Source of the DNA: JAJRXC01 sp047639555 | Lineage (GTDB): Bacteria > Actinomycetota > Acidimicrobiia > Acidimicrobiales > Aldehydirespiratoraceae | Direction: 5' to 3' | DNA: 64,000 nucleotides | Assembly: GCA_047639555.1 (NCBI GenBank) | Contig: JBLIOE010000019.1 | Location: 1-64,000, forward strand | Shown here: in pieces, positions 25,308 through 34,409 of the stretch | How positions within the stretch are numbered: the first letter of the stretch is position 1 | Layout: every line of letters begins with the position of its first letter | Made by a program: the position numbers and the translations under genes | Notes under the pieces: generated by a model | What the model was told of the DNA's origin: nothing | The model's input: the letters and a program-made list of their open reading frames with translations, nothing else | The model's database searches: none

Positions 25308-25658
25308 GTGCAGATTGTTACGCACTCACACCAGGAAGGGCCGTGGACTGTCATCACTGTCGCGGGCGAGCTTGATGTGGTGGGTGGGCCCGACCTTCGC
25401 CAGGCGATCATGGCCGAGGTTCGGGTGGGAAATCATCAGCTCGTGCTTGATCTCTCCGGTGTCGACTTCATCGATTCGTTTGGCCTGGGTGTGGTGATTG
25501 GCGCACTGAAGCGTGTCCGTATCCTTGATGGCGATCTGCGGCTCGTCGTGCCTGAGCCGCGGGTGCGTCGCGTCTTTGAGGTCTGTGATCTGGATCGCGT
25601 CTTTGACTTTCACGCGTCGGTCGACGCAGCAGTTGAGGATGGGGCGGTTCGTCGATGA
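25308..25658 (+). CDS. STAS-domain anti-sigma factor antagonist
   Basis: A 116-residue single STAS domain from GTG 25308 (QIVTHSHQEGPWTVITVAGE). The conserved phosphorylation site is seen in LSGVDFIDSFGLGVVIGALK, with Ser after Asp as in SpoIIAA/RsbV. When unphosphorylated it would bind the ATP-binding anti-sigma kinase encoded next (4-base overlap) and free a sigma factor. A TACCGT ends 8 bases before the GTG. No SigF/SigB-type target sigma gene is beside it, so the partner sigma is elsewhere or the pair acts on something else. Confidence 0.85.
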   Translation: MQIVTHSHQEGPWTVITVAGELDVVGGPDLRQAIMAEVRVGNHQLVLDLSGVDFIDSFGLGVVIGALKRVRILDGDLRLVVPEPRVRRVFEVCDLDRVFDFHASVDAAVEDGAVRR

Positions 25659-26149
25659 GCGATGGCACCGCCGGCGACGAGATGGCGGTGGCCGATTTTC
25701 GTCCGGGTGAAATCGTCCTCGAGATACCGGCGCGAACCGAATACGTCTCGTTGGTGCGAGTCGTCGTTGCGGCCGCCGCCGAGATCGAGCCCGACATGGA
25801 CTCGGCGCGGATCGATGATCTACGCGTCGCAGTGTCGGAAGCCACGACGAACGCGATCGAGGCGCACGACCTCCATGGAGTCATCGATCGCATCCGTATC
25901 CAGTGCAATCTCGCGGATGATGAAATCGCCGTGGTCGTTCACGACCAGGGAATGGGGTTCGAGCCTGACGAGGTTCCCACCCTTCCGGAGCCTGATTCGC
26001 CCGAGCGATTGCTTCACGAATCCGGACTGGGCGTGCACCTGATGCAGATGCTGGCGGACGAGTCAGAGATCTCTGCCACCGACTCCGGCACCGACGTTCG
26101 TTTCGTCGTCTATTCGTCGAAGCGTCGCCGCAGGGATTCAGACGGATAG
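25655..26149 (+). CDS. RsbW-like anti-sigma serine kinase (HATPase)
   Basis: A 164-residue GHKL ATPase-fold protein. The N box is RIDDLRVAVSEATTNAIEAH with Glu and Asn, the G1 box is VVVHDQGMGFEPDE, and ESGLGVHLMQMLADE forms the G2 region, so nucleotide binding should be intact. RsbW/SpoIIAB proteins bind and hold a sigma factor and phosphorylate their STAS antagonist; here the STAS gene lies directly upstream and overlaps by 4 bases. There is no membrane segment. A role in general stress control is the usual one, but the target sigma is not in this window. Confidence 0.85.
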   Translation: MSDGTAGDEMAVADFRPGEIVLEIPARTEYVSLVRVVVAAAAEIEPDMDSARIDDLRVAVSEATTNAIEAHDLHGVIDRIRIQCNLADDEIAVVVHDQGMGFEPDEVPTLPEPDSPERLLHESGLGVHLMQMLADESEISATDSGTDVRFVVYSSKRRRRDSDG

Positions 26150-26164
26150 CGTTTCCCTCCGTCT

Positions 26165-27529
26165 ATGGCCCACGACGATCTTCCGTTCTCTCCTTACACC
26201 TGGATTGGTAGCGATCGCCGTTTGGCGCGTGCCGTCGGACGGCCGGTCCGGAACTTTCTGCGGATCGAAGCGGCGGGCGGCATATTGCTCGTCGTCGCGA
26301 CGATTACTGCGCTCGTCTGGGCTAATTCGCCATGGAGCGCTTCTTACAACGACATCCTCGACACGCACATCGCGCTTGCGGTAGGCGACCTCATCCAGCT
26401 CGATGAGTCCGTGCTTCATTGGATCAACGATGCGCTGATGGCCGTCTTCTTCTTCGTGGTTGGTCTGGAAATCAAACGTGAGCTGGTCGTCGGCGAGCTG
26501 CGGGATCCCCGAGCGGCGGCCCTCCCGGCGATCGCGGCAATCGGCGGCATGGTCGTGCCCGCTGGTATCTACATTCTGTTCAACTCGAGCGGCATGGAGT
26601 TCGACGGCTGGGGTATCCCGATGGCCACCGACATCGCCTTTGCGATCGGTGTTGTCTCACTTCTCGGCAATCGTGTGCCGAGCGCCATGAAGGTGTTCTT
26701 GCTCACCCTTGCGATCGTCGATGACATTGGCGCAATCGCGATCATCGCGATTTTCTATACCGACGACTTCTCGTCGGGCTGGTTCCTGCTTGCGATGTTG
26801 GCCATCGGTGTGGTGCTGCTGATGCGTCTCGCGAAGATCTGGTGGATCCCGGCCTATGTGGTCGTGGGGTTCTTCGTGTGGCTTGCCGTATTCGAGTCCG
26901 GAATCCACGCCACGATCGCCGGTGTCGTCCTTGGCCTCCTTACTCCGGCCGTGCCGCTGAAGCTGGAGTCAGAAGAGCAAGATGTCGACGATCTGATCCG
27001 TCGAGCCGCGCGTGGTGATGCCAGTGCCCCGGTGGTGCGGCGGGCCAACTTCGAACTGAAAGAACAGGTCTCCGTGGTCGAGCGACTCGAAGACGCGCTG
27101 CACCCCTTCTCGAGCTATTTCATCATTCCGATTTTTGCGCTTGCGAACGCGGGTGTAGCGCTCTCAAGCGACACGCTCCGCAACGCGGTTACCAGCCCCA
27201 TCACCCTCGGCGTGGCGGGCGGCCTAGTGGTCGGCAAGATGATCGGCGTCTCGCTCGCGACGTTCATCGCGGTGCGAACTGGGATTGCCTCACTTCCTCG
27301 GGCCGCAACATGGACCCACGTATTCGGCCTTTCTGCGATGGCGGGCATCGGCTTCACTGTGTCGCTCTTCATTACCGGCCTCGCCTTCGACGATCCCCTC
27401 GCTGACCAGGCCCGGATCGGCATCCTGGCGGCTTCGGTGATCGCTGCGGTGATTGGTTCCTTGATTCTCCTTCAGGCGAAAGAGGTCGTGGAAATCGAGA
27501 TCGACGACCCGGTCCCCGCGGGCGTTTAA
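26165..27529 (+). CDS. nhaA: Na(+)/H(+) antiporter NhaA
   Basis: A 454-residue inner membrane antiporter that exports Na+ in exchange for H+ and controls pH and salt balance. About twelve helices are predicted; signatures are FFFVVGLEIKRELVVGELRD, GWGIPMATDIAFAIGVVSLL, and TLAIVDDIGAIAIIAIFYTD with the paired Asp that bind ions, then GIHATIAGVVLGLLTPAVP. The loop after this is longer than in E. coli NhaA (388 residues), with the polar VDDLIRRAARGDASAP, as in many actinobacterial members. A TAGCGT lies 12 bases before the ATG. It stands between the anti-sigma kinase and topA. Confidence 0.95.
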   Translation: MAHDDLPFSPYTWIGSDRRLARAVGRPVRNFLRIEAAGGILLVVATITALVWANSPWSASYNDILDTHIALAVGDLIQLDESVLHWINDALMAVFFFVVGLEIKRELVVGELRDPRAAALPAIAAIGGMVVPAGIYILFNSSGMEFDGWGIPMATDIAFAIGVVSLLGNRVPSAMKVFLLTLAIVDDIGAIAIIAIFYTDDFSSGWFLLAMLAIGVVLLMRLAKIWWIPAYVVVGFFVWLAVFESGIHATIAGVVLGLLTPAVPLKLESEEQDVDDLIRRAARGDASAPVVRRANFELKEQVSVVERLEDALHPFSSYFIIPIFALANAGVALSSDTLRNAVTSPITLGVAGGLVVGKMIGVSLATFIAVRTGIASLPRAATWTHVFGLSAMAGIGFTVSLFITGLAFDDPLADQARIGILAASVIAAVIGSLILLQAKEVVEIEIDDPVPAGV

Positions 27530-27596
27530 CCCCATTTTTCTACGTCGTCGGCGATTCTGCCGATCGACGAATTTGCGCATTGTTTGTCGGAAACAG

Positions 27597-27625
27597 TTGA
27601 CAAGCACCTCAGAGATCGGTTTGGT
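27597..27625 (+). promoter_or_regulatory. Likely topA promoter (TTGACA, 17 bases, TTTGGT)
   Basis: A consensus -35 TTGACA (27597-27602) stands 17 bases before TTTGGT (27620-27625), which ends 8 bases before the topA GTG. The start of transcription would lie at or very near the start codon. Confidence 0.5.
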
Positions 27626-27633
27626 TCGTCACC

Positions 27634-30417
27634 GTGCCCAACGCCCTCGTAATCGTCGAATCCCCGGCGAAAGCCAAGAAAATTGCCGAGTACCTCGGTG
27701 ATGGATACACCGTGGAGTCGTCCATCGGTCATGTCCGCGACCTCCCGCGCAATGCCGCCGATGTGCCCAAGGCGTACAAGGCGGAGAAGTGGGCCCGCAC
27801 CGGTATCGACGTCGACAACGGCTTCAAGCCGCTTTACGTGGAGAACAGTGACAAGAAGGACCACATCCGGCTCCTGAAGTCACTCTTGAAGGAAGCCGAC
27901 GAGCTGTACCTCGCAACGGATGAGGATCGCGAGGGCGAGGCGATTGCTTGGCATCTCATTGAGGTCCTGAACCCGCAGGTGCCGGTCAAGCGTATGGTGT
28001 TCCACGAGATCACCAAGAAGGCGATTCAGGCCGCGATCGACCAACCTCGCGAACTCGACCGCAAGATGGTCGATGCGCAGGAGGCCCGTCGAATTCTCGA
28101 TCGGCTCTACGGCTACGAAGTGTCGCCGGTGCTCTGGAAGAAGGTCATGCCGCAGCTGTCGGCGGGCCGTGTCCAAAGTGTTGGCACTCGGCTTGTGGTC
28201 GAACGAGAACGCGAACGTATGGCGTTTCTCTCCGCTGGTTATTGGGATGTGAAGGGCCAATTCGCAGCCGCCGACGGTGACAGCCGAGAATTCAGCGCCG
28301 CGCTTGCCCAGATCGACGGAGCCCGTCTTGCGAGCGGTCGCGATTTCGGTGACGACGGTCGACTCTCGCGTGACGATGTTGTGGTGCTCGACGAGGCCGG
28401 GGCTACTTCTCTGGTCGACGATCTTGAGGGTGTGCCGTATGAGGTGCGGTCCCGCGAGTCGAAGCCTTACCGTCGCCGTCCGGCCGCACCATTCATCACC
28501 TCCACTTTCCAGCAGGAGGCGGGCAACAAGCTTGGCCTGTCCTCCGCGATGGCGATGCGGGCGGCGCAAGGTCTCTACGAGAAGGGCTACATCACCTACA
28601 TGCGTACCGACAGCACCACGCTGTCCGACACCGCGCTGCAGGCTGCCCGTTCGATGATCTCGGAGCGTTACGGCAAGGACTTCTTGCCCGACGAGGCTCG
28701 TGCGTATACGAAGAAGTCGAAGAACGCTCAGGAGGCTCACGAGGCCATCCGACCCGCCGGCGACGCGTTCATGCTGCCCGACACTGTGGCTAACGAAGTG
28801 CCGATCTCGGAAGCTCGCGTGTATGAGCTGATCTGGAAGCGCACGGTTGCTTCGCAGATGACCGATTGCACGGGCGAAACCGTGCAGTTGCGGTTGGGCG
28901 CTTCCAGCTCTGGGGGCAAGGACGTCGAGTTCAACGCCACCGGCACGGTTATCCAGCATCGCGGTTTCCGTGAGGCCTACGAAGAGACCGTCGAGAAGGA
29001 GCGCGGCGCCGAAGACACCAACGTCGACGACGAACGACGGCTGCCGCCGCTCGAAAAGGGCGACGCAGCCGTCTCGGTTGCCCCGCTGGTCTTCGAAGGC
29101 CATGAGACACAGCCGCCATCCCGCTTCACGGAGGCCTCGCTCGTGAAGCGTTTGGAAGACATTGGTGTTGGTCGGCCGTCTACCTACGCGTCGATCATCG
29201 GAACGATTCAGGACCGCGGCTACGTCTGGAAAAAGGGTTCCGCCCTGGTTCCGTCGTGGACGGCCTTCTCCGTCACCAACGTGATGGAAGGTCACTTCCC
29301 GAACCTCGTTGACTACGCGTTTACCGCGAAGATGGAAGACGATCTCGACAAGATCGCCTCCGGTACCGAAGAGGCCGAGCCTTGGCTCACCCGCTTCTAC
29401 TTCGGTGAGGGCGGCGAAGACGGCGAACCGGGTCTGAAAGAGAAGGTATCGAGCCGTCTCCCCGAGATCGATGCGCGTCTCGTCAACACCATTCCGCTCG
29501 GCATGTCGGAAGACGGCAAGCCGGTCGTCGTTCGAGTCGGCAAGTTTGGCCCCTACGTCCAGAAGGGCGATAGCGAGGTCAAAGAAGAGAACTCCACGGC
29601 CTCGATTCCCGACGATGTGCCGCCTGATGAACTGACGCTCGCCAAGGCGATGGAGTTCCTCGAGATGCCCCGCGAAGGGCGCGTGCTTGGGCCGGACCCG
29701 GAAACGGGGATGGACATCTTCGCGAAGGCCGGTCGGTTCGGTCCCTATGTGCAGGTCGGCACCTTCGAGGAGTTCGACGGCACCGACGAGAAGCCGAAGT
29801 CGGCATCGCTCTTCGCGACAATGTCGCTCGAAGAGATCACGCTCCCGGAAGCGCTTGAGCTCCTGTCGCTCCCACGCACCGTGGGCGCGGACCCGGCCGA
29901 CGGTGAAGTGATCACCGTGCAGAACGGTCGTTACGGGCCTTATGTGAAGAAGGGCAAAGACAGCCGCAGCCTCGAGAAGGAAGAGCAGTTGCTCACCATC
30001 GCGCTGGAGGAGTGCCTGGTCATCCTGGCTCAGCCCAAGCGGGGCCGTGGTCAGGTTGCGAAGCCGCCGCTGCGGGAGATGGGCCCTGATCCCGAGTCGG
30101 GTCAGGAAATGATCGTGAAGGACGGCCGCTTCGGCCCCTACGTCACCGACGGCGAATACAACGCTTCGCTCCGCAAGGGCGACACCGTCGAAGAACTCAC
30201 AGTCGACCGCGCGGCCGAACTGCTCGCCGACCGCCGGGCCAAGGGCCCGGCGAAGAAGGCCAAGAAAAAGAAGGCCGCCAAGAAGAAGGCCACGAAGAAG
30301 AAGGCGACCAAGAAGAAGGCGACCAAGAAGAAGGCCGTCAAGAAAGCGGCCGCGAAGCCAACGACAGAGGCGACTCCCGACGCGGTGGCCGCCGAAACCG
30401 CTGAGGTCGCTGAGTAG
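27634..30417 (+). CDS. topA: DNA topoisomerase I
   Basis: A 927-residue type IA topoisomerase that relaxes negative supercoils by cutting one strand. The Toprim domain shows NALVIVESPAKAKKIAEYLG and DELYLATDEDREGEAIAWHL; the active-site Tyr is in KGYITYMRTDSTTLSD near residue 321. After the core, repeated C-terminal domains each carry a GxxxxPxxGxxI/V or RFGPYV element (KFGPYVQKGD, RFGPYVQVGT, RYGPYVKKGK, RFGPYVTDGE), the actinobacterial C-terminal module. The last 70 residues are a Lys/Ala tail (AKKKKAAKKKATKKK and more), which in mycobacterial and streptomycete TopA speeds DNA binding. GTG start. Confidence 0.97.
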   Translation: MPNALVIVESPAKAKKIAEYLGDGYTVESSIGHVRDLPRNAADVPKAYKAEKWARTGIDVDNGFKPLYVENSDKKDHIRLLKSLLKEADELYLATDEDREGEAIAWHLIEVLNPQVPVKRMVFHEITKKAIQAAIDQPRELDRKMVDAQEARRILDRLYGYEVSPVLWKKVMPQLSAGRVQSVGTRLVVERERERMAFLSAGYWDVKGQFAAADGDSREFSAALAQIDGARLASGRDFGDDGRLSRDDVVVLDEAGATSLVDDLEGVPYEVRSRESKPYRRRPAAPFITSTFQQEAGNKLGLSSAMAMRAAQGLYEKGYITYMRTDSTTLSDTALQAARSMISERYGKDFLPDEARAYTKKSKNAQEAHEAIRPAGDAFMLPDTVANEVPISEARVYELIWKRTVASQMTDCTGETVQLRLGASSSGGKDVEFNATGTVIQHRGFREAYEETVEKERGAEDTNVDDERRLPPLEKGDAAVSVAPLVFEGHETQPPSRFTEASLVKRLEDIGVGRPSTYASIIGTIQDRGYVWKKGSALVPSWTAFSVTNVMEGHFPNLVDYAFTAKMEDDLDKIASGTEEAEPWLTRFYFGEGGEDGEPGLKEKVSSRLPEIDARLVNTIPLGMSEDGKPVVVRVGKFGPYVQKGDSEVKEENSTASIPDDVPPDELTLAKAMEFLEMPREGRVLGPDPETGMDIFAKAGRFGPYVQVGTFEEFDGTDEKPKSASLFATMSLEEITLPEALELLSLPRTVGADPADGEVITVQNGRYGPYVKKGKDSRSLEKEEQLLTIALEECLVILAQPKRGRGQVAKPPLREMGPDPESGQEMIVKDGRFGPYVTDGEYNASLRKGDTVEELTVDRAAELLADRRAKGPAKKAKKKKAAKKKATKKKATKKKATKKKAVKKAAAKPTTEATPDAVAAETAEVAE

Positions 30418-30448
30418 TTTCCACTCAGTAACCGCGGCAGTGAGCGCC

Positions 30449-30454
30449 TAGGGT
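30449..30454 (+). promoter_or_regulatory. -10 hexamer TAGGGT of the MFS gene
   Basis: TAGGGT ends 7 bases before the GTG at 30462, predicting a leaderless transcript for the MFS-tmk-holB operon. Confidence 0.45.
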
Positions 30455-30461
30455 TCGTGCG

Positions 30462-31973
30462 GTGGGAGAAGGATCTTCGAGCAGCGCGTCCCGTATGGGC
30501 GAAGCGATGTCCTCGGCGCGACCAAGTGGTCGAATCGAGTCCTGGTTTGGCTCGCGGGAGTTCTTCCGACTTTGGATCGCCCAGGTCATCTCGGCCACCG
30601 GTGACTGGCTCGGCCTCATCGCCACGATTGCACTGGCCACGCGCCTCACGAGCGACGGCACGGAGGGAACGGCGATCGCGCTCGTGCTCGCCACCCGCAT
30701 CGCACCAGGGTTCTTCCTCGCGACGGCGGCCGGTGTCATCGTCGATCGCTTCGACCGCAAGCGACTCCTGCTCGTCTGCGATGTTGGTCGTGCCGCGGTG
30801 TTCTTTACGCTGCCGTTCGTCGACTCGCTCTTCGGCCTAGTCGTCGCGTCGTTCCTGCTCGAGATCTTCACGATGTTGTGGTCGCCAGCGAAGGAAGCGA
30901 TCGTTCCCAACATTGTTCCGAAGGAAAAACTCACCACCGCGAACTCACTGAACGTGGCTGCGGCCTACGGCATGTTCCCGGTTGCCGCCGGTCTCGCGGC
31001 GCTCCTCGCCAAGGCGGCGGAGTCGTTGCCGGCGGAGGGTTGGGTGAACACCTGGCGTCTCAACGAAGAGGGCCTCGCGTTCTATGTCGACGGCCTCTCG
31101 TTTCTGCTGACGGCGCTCATCATCTACACGATTTCTTTCCCTCGTCGCACTCGAGCCGAACGTCACGGCAACGAGAAGGGCAACTGGGACCTCGGCGGTG
31201 CCTGGCGTGAGCTTCGCGAGGGGTGGCGGTTCATCGCCGTAAATCCGATCGTGCGAGCGGTCAACATCGGTCTCGGTGTGGGAATCATCGGCGGGGGCAT
31301 GCTTGTGCCGCTCGGTGCCCTCTACGTCGATGAATTGATCGTCGGCGACGATGCTGATTTCAAGCTGCTCCTTTTCGCGCTCGGTGTCGGGATGGCGCTC
31401 GGTGTCGTCACCGCGTCGCTGGTACAAAACAAGATCAATCGCGCTGCGACGTTCCCCGTGGCGTTGGTGGTGGCCGGTGGCGCGCTTCTGGTGGCGTCGT
31501 CGTCGCCCTTCCTGTCGGTGGTCGTCCCCGTGATCGGCGTCGTTGGCTTTGCGGCCGGACCGATCTATGTCCTGGGCTTCACCCTTCTTCACGAGAATGT
31601 CGAAGACGAGCTCCGCGGCCGTGTGTTTTCCGCCCTTCTTGTGCTCGTCCGGTTCTGTATGTTGTTCGCGCTGGCGGTTGCGCCGCTTGTCTCGGAGGGC
31701 CTCGACACCCTGTCGAACCGCTGGTGGGACCGCGACATTGATCTCTTTGGCTTCACCATGATGGTGCCCGGCGTCCGCCTCAGTCTTTGGCTGGCATCGA
31801 TCACGATTATCGGCGCCGGCCTGCTCGCGTCGTGGAGCCTGCGAGCGGGGAGTGGTGCCTATCTCGGCCGCCATCTCATGCCAAAAGACGACTCCACCGA
31901 CCCGGATGAGACGTCGATCGATCTCGACGCGGCCGGCACCTCCGTTGAATCCGTGAGCGAAGACATCCTGTGA
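30462..31973 (+). CDS. MFS transporter (Tet/enterobactin-exporter-like)
   Basis: A 503-residue major facilitator with about twelve helices. The first helices carry REFFRLWIAQVISATGDWLG and then AGVIVDRFDRKRLLLVCDVG, the motif A loop of the EntS/DHA3 group; LEIFTMLWSPAKEAIVPNIV and PKEKLTTANSLNVAAAYGMF are also typical of that group. A cytoplasmic loop near residues 220-250 follows helix 6. The N-terminus (about 27 residues) and the acidic C-terminus are polar. The group exports drugs or siderophores, but the substrate is unknown. It overlaps tmk by 4 bases, an odd partner for thymidylate kinase. Confidence 0.88.
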   Translation: MGEGSSSSASRMGEAMSSARPSGRIESWFGSREFFRLWIAQVISATGDWLGLIATIALATRLTSDGTEGTAIALVLATRIAPGFFLATAAGVIVDRFDRKRLLLVCDVGRAAVFFTLPFVDSLFGLVVASFLLEIFTMLWSPAKEAIVPNIVPKEKLTTANSLNVAAAYGMFPVAAGLAALLAKAAESLPAEGWVNTWRLNEEGLAFYVDGLSFLLTALIIYTISFPRRTRAERHGNEKGNWDLGGAWRELREGWRFIAVNPIVRAVNIGLGVGIIGGGMLVPLGALYVDELIVGDDADFKLLLFALGVGMALGVVTASLVQNKINRAATFPVALVVAGGALLVASSSPFLSVVVPVIGVVGFAAGPIYVLGFTLLHENVEDELRGRVFSALLVLVRFCMLFALAVAPLVSEGLDTLSNRWWDRDIDLFGFTMMVPGVRLSLWLASITIIGAGLLASWSLRAGSGAYLGRHLMPKDDSTDPDETSIDLDAAGTSVESVSEDIL

Positions 31974-32578
31974 ACGGACGACTCATCGCATTCGAAGGGG
32001 CCGACGCCTCCGGCAAGTCCACGCAAGCGCGGCGTCTGGGCGAGCGCCTCGGCGTCGAGGTCACCTTCCAGTTCGGAGCGACCAACATCGGCAGCGCGAT
32101 CCGTTCGATCGTCCTTGACCCCGCCAACGATGAGCTCGACGATCGGGCCGAAGCCTTAATGATCATTGCCGACAAGGCGCAACATGTGGCCGAGATTGTT
32201 GGCCCGGCCCTGGACCGCGGCGACACGATCATCTCCGATCGATTCACGGCTTCGACGGTCGCATATCAGGGCTACGGGCGGGGGCTCAACCTCGGCCATC
32301 TGCGGGCCACGATGGCGTTCGCTACTCACGGCATCGAACCCGACCTCACGGTGCTCCTCGATGTGGATCTGGCGGTTGCTCGTGCTCGTCTCGGCGATCA
32401 AATCGACCGCATCGAGGGTGCGGGCGCAGAATTCCATCAGCGGGTGCGTAACGGCTATCTCGAGCTGGCTGCCGCGGATCCCGAACGTTGGCTCGTTGTC
32501 GATGCCGGCGGCACCGTCGATGAAGTGGCCGCTCGTGTCGACGCGGCCGTCGACGGATGGTTGGATCGGTCCCCATGA
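31970..32578 (+). CDS. tmk: Thymidylate kinase
   Basis: A 202-residue kinase that phosphorylates dTMP to dTDP. Walker A is LIAFEGADASGKSTQARRLG; the DRx motif is TIISDRFTASTVAYQGYGRG, with the thymidine-binding region after it, and LDVDLAVARARLGDQIDRIE is the lid. It overlaps the MFS gene and holB by 4 bases each; tmk next to holB is a common replication-gene pair in bacteria. GTG start. The P-loop region reads ADASGKST rather than the more common GxDGxGKST, a mild change. Confidence 0.94.
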   Translation: MNGRLIAFEGADASGKSTQARRLGERLGVEVTFQFGATNIGSAIRSIVLDPANDELDDRAEALMIIADKAQHVAEIVGPALDRGDTIISDRFTASTVAYQGYGRGLNLGHLRATMAFATHGIEPDLTVLLDVDLAVARARLGDQIDRIEGAGAEFHQRVRNGYLELAAADPERWLVVDAGGTVDEVAARVDAAVDGWLDRSP

Positions 32579-33654
32579 CCGACGCGAGCGTGAACGATCC
32601 ATGGGCCGCCGTTGTCGGCCAGCCCGACGCTGCTCGTCGTCTCGCCCTCGCGTCGGACCAGCCGGTGCACGCCTACATGTTCGTGGGCCCGCGAGGAGCA
32701 GGGAAGCGGCAAGCAGCTGGCGTATTCGGCGGTGAGGTACTTGCGGCCGCGGACCCCGAAGGCGCCGACCGGCATCGCCGGCTCGCGGCCGGCCTGATCC
32801 ATCCCGACATCGTGATATTCGCCCCGAGTGGCAATGCGCTGCGCTTGGGTTCGTCGACCGATCCGGGTGAGATCCCGGCGATTATCAAAGAAGCCAGCCG
32901 GTCGCCCACCGAAGGCACCCGCAAGATTGTTGTCGTCGACCAATTCCAGACCGCCGAAGCGGCGGCCTCTTCGGCGCTTCTGAAGCTGGTCGAGGAGCCT
33001 CCCGACAGCACGATCTTTGTCCTGCTCGCGACCGACGTTCCGCCCCACCAGATTACGATCGAGTCGCGATGCACGCGGGTCGATTTCGCCGCCTTGTCCG
33101 CGGCCGACATTGCCGCGGTTCTGGTGGACGAAGAGCTGGCCGACGCGGAACGCGCAGAAGTGGTAGCCGCGGCCGCCAACGGCGATCTGAGTCGAGCCCG
33201 AGTGCTGGTACTCGACGATCGCCTCGCGGCCCGGCGTGATGCCTGGTGGTCCGTGCCTGATCGACTCGATGGCACCGGCGCGGCTGCGGCGGCGATGGTC
33301 GAAGAACTTCGAATGATGATTGACGATGCGGCGACGGCACGAGTGGCTCGCCACCGCGAAGAACTCGTCGTGCTCGAGGAGCGCGAGGAGCGGCTCGGCA
33401 CCCGCGGATCGGGCCGCCGCGAGATGGAAACACGCCACAAACGAGAACTACGCCAATACCGCACCGACGAAGTGCGCTTCGGTCTCGCCACGCTGGCCCG
33501 TCGCTATCGGGAGACAATCGCCTCCGGTGATCCACGACAAGGTCCACTCGACGCCGTCGATCGAATTCGCGACACCGCGGAAGCGCTGATCCGCAATCCG
33601 ACTGAGACGCTGCTGCTACAGGCGCTCTTCGTTCGACTCCCGCCCCTCGGATGA
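32575..33654 (+). CDS. holB: DNA polymerase III delta-prime subunit
   Basis: A 359-residue clamp-loader AAA+ protein. It opens with MTDASVNDPWAAVVGQPDAA, then the P-loop HAYMFVGPRGAGKRQAAGVF, the sensor region KIVVVDQFQTAEAAASSALL and KLVEEPPDSTIFVLLATDV, and the SRC-like motif ESRCTRVDFAALS. The zinc-binding Cys cluster typical of many delta-prime and gamma subunits is not evident, as in several actinobacteria. A charged coiled segment (HREELVVLEEREERLGTRGS) connects to the C-terminal collar domain. ATG 32575 overlaps the tmk stop. Works with DnaX and HolA to load the sliding clamp. Confidence 0.9.
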   Translation: MTDASVNDPWAAVVGQPDAARRLALASDQPVHAYMFVGPRGAGKRQAAGVFGGEVLAAADPEGADRHRRLAAGLIHPDIVIFAPSGNALRLGSSTDPGEIPAIIKEASRSPTEGTRKIVVVDQFQTAEAAASSALLKLVEEPPDSTIFVLLATDVPPHQITIESRCTRVDFAALSAADIAAVLVDEELADAERAEVVAAAANGDLSRARVLVLDDRLAARRDAWWSVPDRLDGTGAAAAAMVEELRMMIDDAATARVARHREELVVLEEREERLGTRGSGRREMETRHKRELRQYRTDEVRFGLATLARRYRETIASGDPRQGPLDAVDRIRDTAEALIRNPTETLLLQALFVRLPPLG

Positions 33655-33703
33655 CCCGATTCGGTGAGGATCGCGGGGCCGGTTTTGGTACCTTTCGAGT
33701 CCT

Positions 33704-33779
33704 GCCCGAGTAGCTCAGTTGGTAGAGCGACGCTCTCGTAAAGCGTAGGTCACGAGTTCAATTCTCGTCTCGGGCTCCA
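33704..33779 (+). tRNA. tRNA-Thr (anticodon CGU)
   Basis: A 76-nt tRNA with encoded CCA. The acceptor GCCCGAG pairs with CTCGGGC, the anticodon stem ACGCT/AGCGT holds CTCGTAA (anticodon CGT, reads ACG), and the T arm is CACGAGTTCAATTCTCGT. A -10-like TACCTT ends 9 bases before the 5' end. The sigR gene begins 20 bases after the CCA. Confidence 0.97.
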
Positions 33780-33799
33780 CCCTCGCCCCTGGAGGTCCC

Positions 33800-34408
33800 G
33801 TGGCTGACCCGGCCACATTCGCTGAAGACGCGATGCCCCTGATGTCATCGCTCTACAGCGCGGGATTACGGATGACCCGTAATCCCGCTGATGCGGAAGA
33901 TCTCGTGCAAGAGACCTACCTGAAAGCGTTCCGCGCCTACGAACGTTTTGAGACCGGCACGAACCTGAAGGCGTGGATGTATCGCATCCTCACCAACAGC
34001 TACATCAACGACTACCGCAAGAAACAGCGGCGGCCCGACGAGCAAGACCTAGGCGACGTCGAGGACCTCTACCTTTATCGACGTATCGGCGGCCTCGAAG
34101 GTGCGGCGCTTGGTCGGAGTGCTGAAGATGAGCTCATGGATCTCTTCGGCGAAGCGGAAGTGAAAGACGCGCTCGAAGCTCTTCCCGAGCACTATCGGCT
34201 GCCGGTTTTGCTCGCCGATGTAGAGGGATTTGCCTACAAAGAGATCGCTGAGATTCTCGACGTTCCGATCGGCACTGTGATGAGTCGACTCCATCGTGGA
34301 AGAAAGCAGCTGCAAAAGCGGTTGTATAATTTTGCCGAAGAACGACGGCTCCTTCCCGACGATCCGGAGCCAGCCAACGTCGGTGCCGACATGAGTGAAG
34401 AGTCCTGA
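33800..34408 (+). CDS. sigR: SigR/SigH-like ECF sigma factor
   Basis: A 202-residue ECF factor. Region 2 shows LRMTRNPADAEDLVQETYLK and LKAWMYRILTNSYINDYRKK; region 4 shows LPEHYRLPVLLADVEGFAYK and IAEILDVPIGTVMSRLHRGR. This pattern, with the zinc anti-sigma gene just behind it, marks the thiol-oxidative-stress sigma SigR of Streptomyces (SigH in mycobacteria). It would switch on thioredoxin and low-molecular-weight thiol genes when its anti-sigma loses zinc by disulfide formation. The GTG start has GGAGG 5 bases before. No SigR-type promoter lies before the gene; it may be read through from the tRNA-Thr promoter 20 bases upstream. Confidence 0.93.
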   Translation: MADPATFAEDAMPLMSSLYSAGLRMTRNPADAEDLVQETYLKAFRAYERFETGTNLKAWMYRILTNSYINDYRKKQRRPDEQDLGDVEDLYLYRRIGGLEGAALGRSAEDELMDLFGEAEVKDALEALPEHYRLPVLLADVEGFAYKEIAEILDVPIGTVMSRLHRGRKQLQKRLYNFAEERRLLPDDPEPANVGADMSEES

Positions 34409-34409
34409 G

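Noticed and set aside
27880..29295. A 471-residue minus-strand frame opposite topA.
   Set aside because: topA is unmistakable on the plus strand; the antisense frame is a codon-bias shadow.
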